Positions 37,598-46,268 of a stretch of DNA of 54,667 nt are shown here, piece by piece. The notes under the pieces are model-generated. The model saw nothing but the letters and a program-made list of their open reading frames with translations, was not told where the DNA came from and did no database searches. The translations under genes were made by a program, and so were the position numbers. Source of the DNA: Leisingera sp. ANG-Vp. GTDB taxonomy: Bacteria; Pseudomonadota; Alphaproteobacteria; Rhodobacterales; Rhodobacteraceae. Position 1 is the stretch's first letter. Each line of letters begins with the position of its first letter. The DNA lies in NCBI RefSeq assembly GCF_000813725.1, contig NZ_JWLD01000052.1:1-54667 (forward strand). The letters run 5' to 3'.

Positions 37598-39717
37598 CCC
37601 GCTTTGACACCGTGCTGGCTGCTGACTGGTCCGCTGCCAAGCGCAAGCCTGAAAGGCCCAGCAAGGATGCAATCTGGCTGGGCGTGGCGCGGAATGGATG
37701 TGCCGAACAGCAAACCTATTGCCGCAGCCGCCAGGAGGCAGAGGCCTGGATCAGCAGTTTCCTGGCAGCCGAGCAGGCGGCGGGGCGCCGGGTGCTGGCG
37801 GTATTTGATTTCCCTTTCGGCTACCCGCGCGGGTTTGCCCGCCGGGTGACTGGCTCGGACGATCCCTTTGCGCTCTGGCAATGGCTGGAAGAGCGCATTG
37901 AAGACACTGAGGACGGCAGCAACAACCGGTTTGAAGTGGCTTCAGCCATGAACCGCCTGTTTGCCGGCCCTGGCCCGTTCTGGGGTAAGCCGGATGAGAA
38001 AGCCTGGCCCGGGATCCCCTACCGCAAATCCGGTATACGCTATGAAGACGTGACAGAACGGCGCCGCGCGGATCTGGCGGCCAAGGCGGCTTCCTCCTGT
38101 TTTCAGCTGTTCTTCAATCCGACGGTTGGCAGCCAGATCCTGATGGGGCTGCCGGTTTTGCAGCGTCTGCGGCTGCGGCATCAGGCCGCTGTCTGGCCTT
38201 TCGAAAAGGTTGCGGCTGCGCAAATAGTGTTTGCGGAAGTCTGGCCAGGATTGATTGAACCGGCAGTGAAGTCCGCCATGGCTGCGGCAGGTCCGGATGA
38301 AATACGCGACCGCGTGCAAATGCGGCTGCTGTCGCAAGCGCTCAGCCGTTTGCAGCCAGAGGAACTTGCGGACATGCTGGCTGCAGCTCCTGACGAAGCG
38401 CAAGAGGAGGCTTGGATATTGGGCACCGGATTTGAAGACCGCTTGAATGCATTGGCGCAAGGCGGGCTGACGCCTCCGCCCCTCAGCAATGACTGCTTTG
38501 CTTTGCCTGCGGGCGTGGATTGGACACCGGTGGATGACGCGCTGGCGCTGCTGCGGGACCGGCTGGGGCCTGTGATGGGCTCGGAGACCGTGCCGCTGGC
38601 AGAGGCGCTGGGCCGGGTGCTGGCGCAGGATGCGGTCGCCAAACGCTCCAATCCACCGCTGCCGAACACCGCGGTGGACGGCTACGGGTTTGCGGGCGGC
38701 AAGGCGGAAGGGGCGCATGTGCTGCCGCTGGTTGAGGGGCGGGCCGCGGCCGGGGTGCCCTTTGCCGGCAGCGTGCCCGCAGGCAGCGCCATCCGGGTTC
38801 TGACCGGGGCGGCTTTGCCGGAAGGGGTGCACACGGTGATCCTGGAAGAGGATGTGAACACCGATGGCGTCCAGATCGCTTTCAACGGCCCGCTGAAACA
38901 GGGCGCAAACACCCGCGAGGCCGGGGAGGATGTGGCTGCTGGCGGGGTCATCCTGACGGCTGGCCGGGTCATTACCCCCGCGGATCTTGCGCTGGCCTCG
39001 GCGGTGGGGCTGGCAGAACTTTCTGTGCGGCTTCCGCTGCGCGTGGGCGTGCTCTCGACCGGCGACGAACTGGTGGAGGCTGGGGAACCCGCAGGCAAGG
39101 GGCAGATATATGACGCCAACCGGCCGATGCTACTGGCGCTGATCCGCCAGTTGGGCTTTGTGCCGGTGGATCTGGGCAAGGCCGCGGACGACCGCGAATC
39201 CCTGCGGGCACGGCTGGATGCGGCGGCTGCAGATACAGACGTGATCCTGACCTCTGGCGGCGCCTCGGCAGGGGATGAAGACCACATGTCGGCGCTTTTG
39301 GGTGAGGCGGGCGCGATGCAGGAATGGCGCATAGCGCTGAAGCCCGGCCGCCCGCTGGCGCTGGGCATGTGGCAGGGCACCCCGGTTTTCGGCCTGCCGG
39401 GCAACCCGGTGGCGACGCTGGTCTGCACGCTGATCTTTGCCCGCCCTGCCATGGGGCTGATGGCGGGCGCAGGCTGGCAGGAGCCGCAAGGTTTCGAGGT
39501 GCCTGCAGCTTTTGAAAAGCGCAAGAAACCGGGGCGCCGCGAATACCTGCGCGCGCGGGTGCGGGACGGCAGGGCAGAGGTCTTCAAATCCGAAGGCTCC
39601 GGCCGCATCAGCGGGCTGAGCTGGGCGGAAGGCCTTGTGGAGCTTGGCGACGGCGCTGCCCATATCAAACCAGGCGATCCGGTGCGTTTCATACCTTACG
39701 GCAGTTTCGCCATGTAA
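37594..39717 (+). CDS. moeA: MoeA fused to an N-terminal RNase H-like (DUF429-type) domain
   Basis: The 707-residue product is about 300 residues longer than ordinary MoeA. Residues from about 306 to the end are MoeA, which inserts molybdate into adenylated molybdopterin: PNTAVDGYGF, GQIYDANRPML, TSGGASAGDEDH and GLPGNPVATL are present. Residues 1-305 form a separate domain with an RNase H-like pattern of acidic residues: AADWS (Asp11), AVFDFPFGYP (Asp72), FAEVWPG (Glu215) and IRDRVQ (Asp239). The order resembles DUF429 predicted nucleases. The frame is continuous and coupled to mobB, so the fusion is real unless an assembly error is present. The role of the added domain is unknown. Confidence 0.9.
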   Translation: MTRFDTVLAADWSAAKRKPERPSKDAIWLGVARNGCAEQQTYCRSRQEAEAWISSFLAAEQAAGRRVLAVFDFPFGYPRGFARRVTGSDDPFALWQWLEERIEDTEDGSNNRFEVASAMNRLFAGPGPFWGKPDEKAWPGIPYRKSGIRYEDVTERRRADLAAKAASSCFQLFFNPTVGSQILMGLPVLQRLRLRHQAAVWPFEKVAAAQIVFAEVWPGLIEPAVKSAMAAAGPDEIRDRVQMRLLSQALSRLQPEELADMLAAAPDEAQEEAWILGTGFEDRLNALAQGGLTPPPLSNDCFALPAGVDWTPVDDALALLRDRLGPVMGSETVPLAEALGRVLAQDAVAKRSNPPLPNTAVDGYGFAGGKAEGAHVLPLVEGRAAAGVPFAGSVPAGSAIRVLTGAALPEGVHTVILEEDVNTDGVQIAFNGPLKQGANTREAGEDVAAGGVILTAGRVITPADLALASAVGLAELSVRLPLRVGVLSTGDELVEAGEPAGKGQIYDANRPMLLALIRQLGFVPVDLGKAADDRESLRARLDAAAADTDVILTSGGASAGDEDHMSALLGEAGAMQEWRIALKPGRPLALGMWQGTPVFGLPGNPVATLVCTLIFARPAMGLMAGAGWQEPQGFEVPAAFEKRKKPGRREYLRARVRDGRAEVFKSEGSGRISGLSWAEGLVELGDGAAHIKPGDPVRFIPYGSFAM

Positions 39718-39725
39718 ACAAAGAG

Positions 39726-39834
39726 CTCCCGCCCGCGGCCTGGCGCATCAAAGATGCTTGCCCGCCGTTGGGCGCAGCGCCGTGCTGGCGCCCGGCGCGG
39801 TTCCGCTTGCTGCTTCTTTCTGGTCCGAAATACC
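39726..39834 (+). repeat. R1 intergenic element, copy c (plus orientation, complete)
   Basis: Nine bases after the moeA stop: CTCCCGCCC (39726-39734), CATCAAAGATG (39746-39756), GTTGGGC (39767-39773), hairpin GCGCC-GTGCT-GGCGC (39777-39791) and the fourth module TGCTTCTTTCTGGTCC, then GAAATACC (39811-39834). It aligns with copy d at 47103 over its full length with one 1-base gap and seven mismatches in the first 70 bases. Confidence 0.75.
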
Positions 39835-39868
39835 CGCGCCGCAGGCAGCGGCCCAACGGGCCGCACCC

Positions 39869-40909
39869 TCAGTCGAAGGTTCCTGCAACCCGGCCCAGGA
39901 GCATGAAGGCGCGGGCGGTGCGGGTGTCGCTGAGGGCGGAGATTTCGCTGTCCGTGGCCTCAGCCTCGAAGTCCGCAAACATCTGATCGAAACGGCGCAG
40001 GAAGTGGTGCGCAGCGTCCCGGAAGATCGGGTCCTGCTTCATCCGCGCCGCGGTCAGCGCCAGCGAGGTGCGGTCGCGTACGCCGCCCAGTGCCGCCACC
40101 GCGCGGCCGCGGGCGCCCTGGCCGAACTGGCGCCAGATCTCCGGCCGGGCCATATCGGGGCGCAGATCGTCCATATAGATGCCGTCCTGGCTGAGGAGCG
40201 TCAGAACGTCCTGGGCCGCCTGGATCACCTGCGCGGCCTTGCGGTCCTGCAAAGCGGCGCGCAGAGCGGCAAAACCTTCGTGGTCCTCGGCGGTTTCCGG
40301 GAAGTTCAAAGCGCGGATAAACTGCTCTGCTGCCAGCGGCGGAGCTGTGTCCTCTGCCTGGGTGCCAAGCGCCAGCGAACCCTGCTCGGCGGCGGTCATC
40401 TCGGCTGCGGCCGCCGGAATTGCCGGGCGCGCGGGCGTGTCGCGGCGGCTGGTGTGGAAAGTGGCCAGCGCGGTTTCGGTCTTGCGGGTGGCCTCGGCGA
40501 TTTCCTCCAGCCGCTTGGTCACGGATGGCTCCGCCACCGCTGCATGCTGCTGCGCCTGGGTCAGATAGGTCTGGCGCAGCCCGTCGATGGCAGCTTGCAG
40601 TTGCTCGCTTTCCTCCCGCATCACCCGGGCCGAGCGCGCGGCGGAGGCCGCCACCCACAGCATCGCCAACGGCAGCACCAGGGCCAGCACGCCGGTGATC
40701 AGATCTGCCCATTGCGCCAGGCCGCCGTCATCCGGGCCAAAGAGATACAGCCCCGCCGCTGCCAGCAGCCACAGGGCCCCTAGGCCGATGGCCACCAGCT
40801 CAGCCCCGCCCAGGCCATTACCGCCAGGGCCGTCAAGGCGGGGCAGCGGGCGGCTGCCCGTTGCCTTGGAACCCGGGGTGCTGCTGGAGCCTGTATTGGA
40901 GCCTGTCAT
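39869..40909 (-). CDS. Membrane protein with coiled-coil, unknown function
   Basis: The 346-residue protein has a Ser/Gly-rich N-terminal tail, two hydrophobic helices (about 36-56 and 67-90), a heptad-rich helical region (about 92-150) and a C-terminal domain (about 195-340) with many Arg/Ala/Asp residues and no cysteine. It resembles a roseobacter-specific membrane protein but I cannot name it. It is encoded between greA and the convergent moeA. Confidence 0.78.
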   Translation of the reverse strand: MTGSNTGSSSTPGSKATGSRPLPRLDGPGGNGLGGAELVAIGLGALWLLAAAGLYLFGPDDGGLAQWADLITGVLALVLPLAMLWVAASAARSARVMREESEQLQAAIDGLRQTYLTQAQQHAAVAEPSVTKRLEEIAEATRKTETALATFHTSRRDTPARPAIPAAAAEMTAAEQGSLALGTQAEDTAPPLAAEQFIRALNFPETAEDHEGFAALRAALQDRKAAQVIQAAQDVLTLLSQDGIYMDDLRPDMARPEIWRQFGQGARGRAVAALGGVRDRTSLALTAARMKQDPIFRDAAHHFLRRFDQMFADFEAEATDSEISALSDTRTARAFMLLGRVAGTFD

Positions 40910-40944
40910 AAATGCCCGTTGCCTTGCTGGTATCTTCTTGCTGA

Positions 40945-41415
40945 TCAGGAATAGACGATCTTGAGGATCTCGTAGCCGCGCTCGCCGCCGGGGGTGCGCA
41001 CTTCCACACTGTCGCCTTCTTCCTTGCCGATCAAGGCGCGGGCAATCGGGGATTTGATGTTCAGAAGACCGGCCTCGATGTTGGCCTCATGCTCGCCGAC
41101 GATCTGCCAGGACTTCTCCTCGTCGGTGTCCTCGTCCACCACGGTCACCTTGGCGCCGAATTTGATCGAGCCGGACAGTTTCGCCGGATCGATCACGTCG
41201 GCCAGCGACAGGATGCCTTCCAGCTCCTTGATGCGGCCCTCGATGAAGGACTGCTTTTCGCGCGCCGAATGGTACTCGGCGTTTTCCGACAGGTCGCCCA
41301 GCTCACGTGCTTCGGCGATCGCCTGGATGATGGTCGGGCGCTCGACGGATTTCAGGTTCTTCAGTTCAGCTTCCAGCGCGGCGTGGCCGGCCGGGGTCAT
41401 CGGGATCTTTTCCAT
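40945..41415 (-). CDS. greA: Transcription elongation factor GreA
   Basis: The 156-residue protein rescues backtracked RNA polymerase by stimulating transcript cleavage. The N-terminal coiled coil has the catalytic tip [20 protein letters not shown] (about 35-54, acidic pair included), and the C-terminal FKBP-like domain has [23 protein letters not shown] (quoted in part). The length is standard. A GC-rich palindrome (41459-41489) lies just upstream. Confidence 0.97.
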   Translation of the reverse strand: MEKIPMTPAGHAALEAELKNLKSVERPTIIQAIAEARELGDLSENAEYHSAREKQSFIEGRIKELEGILSLADVIDPAKLSGSIKFGAKVTVVDEDTDEEKSWQIVGEHEANIEAGLLNIKSPIARALIGKEEGDSVEVRTPGGERGYEILKIVYS

Positions 41416-41568
41416 GTGATTGGTCCAGGTCGCTTATTGTTCTTGTCATGTGGAAAGCCGGAGCCCCGCAGCATCTGCCGCGGGGCCTCCGGTCCGGTTG
41501 ACAAATACCTGACCCAATCCGGCGCCCGATTTCAAGTGGCCGTGAACCCCGGGCGCCGTGAAATCCGC

Positions 41569-41667
41569 TCAAGGCGGCGATTTGGTCGGGTTTTCCACAG
41601 GTTTGCGCGGAAAGATGCCGCGGGCGGGGAGGGCGGGCAGAGCCGCCTGCCAGAGGATATCAATCAT
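41569..41667 (-). CDS. Possible 32-residue protein overlapping the VOC gene stop
   Basis: An ATG eight bases before the end of the VOC gene opens a short frame reading MIDILWQAALPALPARGIFP and so on to TGA at 41569. It has a Trp, many Pro and Ala, and a basic C-terminus. The overlap would couple it to the VOC gene. Nothing else shows that it is translated, so confidence is low. Confidence 0.25.
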   Translation of the reverse strand: MIDILWQAALPALPARGIFPRKPVENPTKSPP

Positions 41668-42040
41668 ATTGCACTGCCTCGTATTCGATGCCGTTTTCAT
41701 CGTGGAAGTAGAACCGGCGCCCCGGTTCATAGTCGCCGTGGTTCATCGGTGTGTAACCAGCCGCCTTCACCGCAGCTTCGGTTGCGTCCAGATCCTCGAC
41801 GATCACTGCAAGGTGGTTCAGACCGCCGACGATGCCGTAGCTTTCCGGGGCTTTTCCGGCCGGGGTGCGGGGCGTGTAGAGCGCCAGATAGCTGGTCTCT
41901 CCGCCCACATGCACGGTGTAGCCGCCGTTTTTGGCCTCGCCTTCCCAGCGCACATGCCAGCCGAATACCTCTTCCATCCATTTCGCTGTGGCGTTCGGAT
42001 CTGCCACGGTGACGTTTGCATGCTCTAAAACCGCGCTCAT
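41660..42040 (-). CDS. VOC-family protein (glyoxalase/dioxygenase fold)
   Basis: The 126-residue protein has the vicinal oxygen chelate fold: EHANVTVADPNATAKWMEEV at the N-terminus, GGLNHLAVIVEDLDATEAAV (about 73-92, with a metal-ligand His) and RRFYFHDENGIEYEAVQYD at the end (metal-ligand Glu). It could be a glyoxalase-like or antibiotic-resistance-like enzyme; the substrate is unknown. It is divergent from soxR with a shared 95-base intergenic region. Confidence 0.9.
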   Translation of the reverse strand: MSAVLEHANVTVADPNATAKWMEEVFGWHVRWEGEAKNGGYTVHVGGETSYLALYTPRTPAGKAPESYGIVGGLNHLAVIVEDLDATEAAVKAAGYTPMNHGDYEPGRRFYFHDENGIEYEAVQYD

Positions 42041-42101
42041 TCGGATACTCCTTTGCTCGGATAAACCTGTTGATACGACTCACCGTAATTTCTAAACCTA
42101 A

Positions 42102-42113
42102 CTTGAGCTCAAG
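42102..42113. promoter_or_regulatory. Palindrome CTTGAGCTCAAG between the VOC gene and soxR
   Basis: A perfect 12-bp palindrome, 23 bases upstream of the soxR start. Its halves contain CTTGAG and CTCAAG, the half-site core of the enterobacterial SoxR box, but in the opposite order and without the 4-base centre. It is a candidate operator for SoxR or another MerR-type protein at the divergent promoters. Confidence 0.45.
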
Positions 42114-42135
42114 AGTTTTTTTGCAGGAGATTTGC

Positions 42136-42603
42136 ATGCCCTCATCCGCTGGAATTTCCATCGGCTATCTGGCCGAGCGCACCGGCCTCGCTGTGTCGGC
42201 CATCCGCTATTACGAGGCGCAAGGCTTGGTGGAGCCCTGGCGCAACGCAGGCGGCCAGCGGCGGTTCCACCGCGCCGACATCCGCCGTATGAGCTTCATC
42301 ATGATTGCCCAGCAGTTCGGCTTCTCGCTGCCCGAGATCCGCGGCTTCCTTAAGGACCTGCCCGGAGGACGGACACCAACCAAAGAGGACTGGGCGCGAA
42401 TCTCCGAAGGATTCCGCACCCACCTGGATCAGCGAATCGAAACTCTGGTGAAGCTGCGCGACAATCTGGACGGCTGCATAGGCTGCGGCTGTCTTTCGCT
42501 TCCGAATTGCAAACTTTACAACCCCGAAGACCGCGCGGCACAGAAGGGGCAGGGGCCCAGATACCTGATGGGAGACCGGCCTGAGGCGGAAAATGGACAT
42601 TGA
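42136..42603 (+). CDS. soxR: Redox-sensitive transcriptional activator SoxR
   Basis: This 155-residue MerR-family activator has the N-terminal winged helix (SIGYLAERTGLAVSAIRYYE, about 7-26), a dimer helix (about 80-115) and the diagnostic cluster CIGCGCLSLPNC (about 120-131), the CxxCxCx5C ligands of the 2Fe-2S centre. Oxidation by redox-cycling compounds would activate its targets. Here the divergent VOC gene is a possible target; soxS is not used in alphaproteobacteria (established knowledge). CAGGAGA precedes ATG 42136. Confidence 0.94.
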   Translation: MPSSAGISIGYLAERTGLAVSAIRYYEAQGLVEPWRNAGGQRRFHRADIRRMSFIMIAQQFGFSLPEIRGFLKDLPGGRTPTKEDWARISEGFRTHLDQRIETLVKLRDNLDGCIGCGCLSLPNCKLYNPEDRAAQKGQGPRYLMGDRPEAENGH

Positions 42604-42763
42604 GTGACGAAAACCGACGCACTTTTTGTCTCAGAACCCTGTTTTACAGGGGGCTAACGTCGAGTTTGGATTGACCTGCGGGGCTGGCAAACGCTAAGCA
42701 GCCGCGACACAAAATTGCGCCCGGTGGGGCCTGTAGCGAAAAGAAAGCCAAGGAGCGCCGCAA

Positions 42764-44413
42764 ATGGCCGAGATTGAACGCGAAGCGATGGAATACGACG
42801 TGGTGATCGTCGGGGCCGGCCCTGCTGGTCTGTCTGCGGCCATCCGCCTGAAGCAGCTGGACAGCGACCTTGAGGTCGTGGTGCTGGAAAAGGGCTCGGA
42901 AGTGGGCGCGCACATCCTGTCCGGCGCGGTGCTGGACCCCTGCGGCCTGAACGCTCTGATCCCCGACTGGAAAGAAAAAGGCGCGCCGCTGAGCGTCGAA
43001 GTGAAGGAAGACAACTTCCTGATGCTGGGCGAAGCCGGCCATGTCCGCATCCCCAACTTCCCGATGCCGCCGCTGATGAACAACCACGGCAACTACATCG
43101 TCTCCATGGGCAATGTCTGCCGCTGGATGGCAGAGCAGGCCGAGGAACTGGGCATCGAGATCTTCCCGGGCATGGCGTGTTCGGAACTGGTCTACGGCGA
43201 CAACGGCGAAGTCAAAGGCGTGGTTGCTGGCGAATTCGGCAAGAACGCCGACGGCACCCCTGGCCCGGCCTATGAACCCGGCATGGAGCTGCACGGCAAA
43301 TATGTCTTTATCTCCGAGGGCGTGCGCGGCTCGCTGGCCAAGGAAGTCATCAACAAGTATGACCTGCAGGCCGGCAAGGACGTGCAGAAATACGGCGTCG
43401 GCATGAAAGAGATCTGGGAGATCGACCCGGCCAAGCACAAGGAAGGCACCGTCACCCACACCATGGGCTGGCCGCTGGGCTCCAATGCGGGCGGCGGGTC
43501 GTTCATCTACCACCTGGACAACAACCAGGTTTACGTGGGCTTCGTGGTGCACCTGAACTACAAGAACCCGCACCTGTTCCCCTACATGGAATTCCAGCGC
43601 TTCAAGCACCATCCGGTGGTTGCCGAGCTGCTGAAAGGCGGCAAGCGCGTGGCCTATGGCGCCCGTGCCATCACCGAAGGCGGCTATCAGTCGATGCCGA
43701 AACTGGTCGCACCCGGCGTGGCTCTGCTGGGCTGCTCCGCGGGCATGGTCAACGTGCCGCGCATCAAGGGCAACCACAACGCGATGCTCTCGGGCAAGGC
43801 CGCGGCTGAGGCCGCCTATGAAGCAATCAAGGCAGAGCGTTCCGGCGACGAGCTGACTGCTTATGAAACCGAAGTGCGCGACGGCGCCATCGGCAAGGAC
43901 CTGAAGATGGTTCGCAACGTCAAGCCGATGTGGTCCAAATGGGGCCTCACCGCCTCGCTGGCGCTGGGCGGCTTGGACATGTGGACCAACAACCTGCTGG
44001 GCTTCTCCTTCTTCGGCACCCTGAGCCACGGCAAGAACGACGCCGAATCGACCGAGGAAGCCTCCAAGCACAAGCCGATCGATTATCCGAAGCCCGATGG
44101 CGTGCTGTCGTTCGACCGCCTGACCAACGTCAGCTTCGCAATGACCAACCACGAGGAAAGCCAGCCCTGCCACCTGCAGCTGGGCAACCAGGACACCCCG
44201 ATCCAGGTCAACCTGCCCAAGTTCGCGGAGCCTGCGCAGCGCTACTGCCCGGCCGGCGTCTACGAAGTGGTTGAAAACGATGGCAAGCCGGAGTTCGTGG
44301 TCAACTTCCAGAACTGCGTCCACTGCAAGACCTGCGACATCAAGGATCCATCCCAGAACATCACCTGGACCACGCCCCAGGGCGGCGACGGCCCGAACTA
44401 CCCGAACATGTAA
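42764..44413 (+). CDS. Electron transfer flavoprotein-ubiquinone oxidoreductase
   Basis: The 549-residue membrane-associated enzyme takes electrons from reduced ETF (fed by acyl-CoA dehydrogenases such as the one at 29590) and reduces ubiquinone. It has the FAD fold YDVVIVGAGPAGLSAAIRLK (7-26), the GG/ATG-like region, and a C-terminal ferredoxin-like 4Fe-4S site: YCPAGVYE plus FQNCVHCKTCDIKDPSQNI (about 518-536). The length is standard. AAGGAGCG precedes the ATG. Gene names differ between species (etfD, fixC-like), so none is given. Confidence 0.96.
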   Translation: MAEIEREAMEYDVVIVGAGPAGLSAAIRLKQLDSDLEVVVLEKGSEVGAHILSGAVLDPCGLNALIPDWKEKGAPLSVEVKEDNFLMLGEAGHVRIPNFPMPPLMNNHGNYIVSMGNVCRWMAEQAEELGIEIFPGMACSELVYGDNGEVKGVVAGEFGKNADGTPGPAYEPGMELHGKYVFISEGVRGSLAKEVINKYDLQAGKDVQKYGVGMKEIWEIDPAKHKEGTVTHTMGWPLGSNAGGGSFIYHLDNNQVYVGFVVHLNYKNPHLFPYMEFQRFKHHPVVAELLKGGKRVAYGARAITEGGYQSMPKLVAPGVALLGCSAGMVNVPRIKGNHNAMLSGKAAAEAAYEAIKAERSGDELTAYETEVRDGAIGKDLKMVRNVKPMWSKWGLTASLALGGLDMWTNNLLGFSFFGTLSHGKNDAESTEEASKHKPIDYPKPDGVLSFDRLTNVSFAMTNHEESQPCHLQLGNQDTPIQVNLPKFAEPAQRYCPAGVYEVVENDGKPEFVVNFQNCVHCKTCDIKDPSQNITWTTPQGGDGPNYPNM

Positions 44414-44452
44414 CGGGAACGTTAGCATTCCGGCGGGCTTTTGCCGGATTTT

Positions 44453-44478
44453 ATGGGGCGGTCTTCGGGCCGCCCCAT
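44453..44478 (+). terminator. Hairpin after the ETF-QO gene
   Basis: A 9-bp perfect stem ATGGGGCGG/CCGCCCCAT with an 8-base loop, 40 bases after the stop. There is no T-run, so it is a weak terminator or a 3'-end stabiliser. A TTGACG box with TCTTAG 17 bases on (44485-44513) may start the TPR gene transcript. Confidence 0.45.
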
Positions 44479-44549
44479 TGCGTGTTGACGGGCGGCGCAC
44501 TACGCTTTCTTAGAAGAGCAAGAGCAGTAATCCGTAAGGGGGTCCCCGC

Positions 44550-46268
44550 GTGCCCGTATCTATTCTCCGCACCCTGACATGTGCGGCCCTGATGGCCGCA
44601 TCCGCATCCGCACCAGCTGTCCAGGCGGACGGGCTGGCGGGATCGTATCTGGCCGGACGGGCAGCGACCTATGACAGCGATTTCGCGGCAGCGGCGCTCT
44701 ATTACACCCAGGCACTGGCCCGCGACCCGCAGAACCCGCTGCTGATGGAGAATGTGGTCTTTGCACAGCTCGCCATGGGCAAGGCGGAACTAGCGGTGCC
44801 GGTGGCGGAACGGCTGTTGCAGACCGGCGCGCGCAGCCAGGTGGCCAATGTCGTCATCGCGGGCGGCCATGCGGCGGCAGAAAACTATCAGGCGATCCTG
44901 GACCGCGATCCTGAGCTGCAGGCGATCCATCCGCTGGTGGACGGCCTCCTGGAAGGCTGGGCGCATATCGGAGCAGGCTCGGTGTCCAGCGCGCTCAAGA
45001 CGTTTGACCGGCTTGCCAAGGACGGCAGCCTGCGGCCCTTCGTGCTCTATCACCGGGCGCTGGCGCTGGCCTCTGCCGGGGACTACGGCGGTGCTGAAGA
45101 GCTGTTTGCCGCCGAAGACGGGCGCCTCGCCAGCCTCAGCCGCCGCGCCGCAATCGCGCGGGTGCAGATCCTGTCGCAGCTGGGCCGCAATGACGACGCC
45201 CGTAAGGCTCTGAAGGCGGCCTTTGGCAGCCGCCTGGACCCGGGCCTGGAAGCGCTGGATGCGCAGCTTGCCGCTGGTGAAACCCTGGTTTTCACTATCG
45301 CGCCCAGCCCGCGGGAAGGGATCGCCGAGGTTTTCTATACGCTTGGCGCGGCCCTGAATGGCGACACCGCCAATGACTATGTTCTGATGTATGTTCGCAT
45401 GGCGGCCTCCTTGCGTCCGGATCATGTGGACGCAATCCTGCTGAGCGCCGGCCTTCTGGACCAGCTTGGCCGCTACGAGCTGTCGGTCGCCACCTACAAG
45501 CAGGTGCCGGCCAGCCACCCTGACTACCACGCGGCGGAAATGGGCCGCGCAGAGGCCCTGCGCCGCGCCGCCAAGCCGGATGCGGCAATCGAGGTGCTGG
45601 AAAAGCTGGCGCGCGATTTCCCGGAGCAGCCCAGCGTCTATGTGAGCCTGGGTGATCTGCTGCGCCAGCAGGAGGACTATGCCGGTGCCGCAGGCGCCTA
45701 TGACAAGGCGCTGGAGAGAACGCCGGAAGACAGCGGCAGCCGCTGGTTCCTGCTCTACGCCCGCGGCATCTGCCATGAGCGCTTGGGCGAGTGGGTGCAG
45801 GCTGAGGCTGACTTCCGCGCGTCGCTCGAACTGGATCCGAACCGGCCGCAGGTGCTGAACTACCTGGGTTATTCGCTGGTGGAAAAGCGCAGCAAGCTGG
45901 ATGAGGCGCTGGACATGATCGAGCGCGCCGTCGCTGCGCGCCCCGACTCCGGCTATATCGTCGACTCTCTTGGCTGGGTGCTCTACCGCCTGGGCCGCTT
46001 TGACGAGGCGGTCGCGCATATGGAGCGCGCGGTGGAGCTGATGCCGGTGGACCCGGTGGTCAACGACCACCTCGGTGACGTTTACTGGGCCGTGGGCCGG
46101 GCGCGCGAGGCTGAGTTCCAGTGGAAGCGGGCGCTCTCCTTCATCGATCCGGAAGACACCGATGGCGAGGCCGACCCCGAACGCATCCGCCGCAAGCTGG
46201 ACATTGGCCTGGATGCGGTGCTGGCCGAGGAAGGCGCCGAGCCGCTGGAAGTCGCCAATGGCGGTTGA
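44550..46268 (+). CDS. Secreted tetratricopeptide-repeat protein
   Basis: The 572-residue protein has a signal peptide (cleavage near residue 25) and then many TPR-like helix pairs to the end, for example DFAAAALYYTQALARDPQNP (about 43-62), the block at about 375-450 and LGRFDEAVAHMERAVELMPV (about 484-503). TPR scaffolds bind partner proteins; this one is probably periplasmic or outer-membrane linked. The GTG start follows AAGGGGG. The stop lies inside ispE (11-base overlap), so the two are co-translated. Confidence 0.9.
   Translation: MPVSILRTLTCAALMAASASAPAVQADGLAGSYLAGRAATYDSDFAAAALYYTQALARDPQNPLLMENVVFAQLAMGKAELAVPVAERLLQTGARSQVANVVIAGGHAAAENYQAILDRDPELQAIHPLVDGLLEGWAHIGAGSVSSALKTFDRLAKDGSLRPFVLYHRALALASAGDYGGAEELFAAEDGRLASLSRRAAIARVQILSQLGRNDDARKALKAAFGSRLDPGLEALDAQLAAGETLVFTIAPSPREGIAEVFYTLGAALNGDTANDYVLMYVRMAASLRPDHVDAILLSAGLLDQLGRYELSVATYKQVPASHPDYHAAEMGRAEALRRAAKPDAAIEVLEKLARDFPEQPSVYVSLGDLLRQQEDYAGAAGAYDKALERTPEDSGSRWFLLYARGICHERLGEWVQAEADFRASLELDPNRPQVLNYLGYSLVEKRSKLDEALDMIERAVAARPDSGYIVDSLGWVLYRLGRFDEAVAHMERAVELMPVDPVVNDHLGDVYWAVGRAREAEFQWKRALSFIDPEDTDGEADPERIRRKLDIGLDAVLAEEGAEPLEVANGG

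Noticed and set aside
42644-44500. A 618-codon open frame on the minus strand opposite ETF-QO
   Set aside because: Antisense shadow of a complete, well-conserved gene; composition artefact of high G+C.
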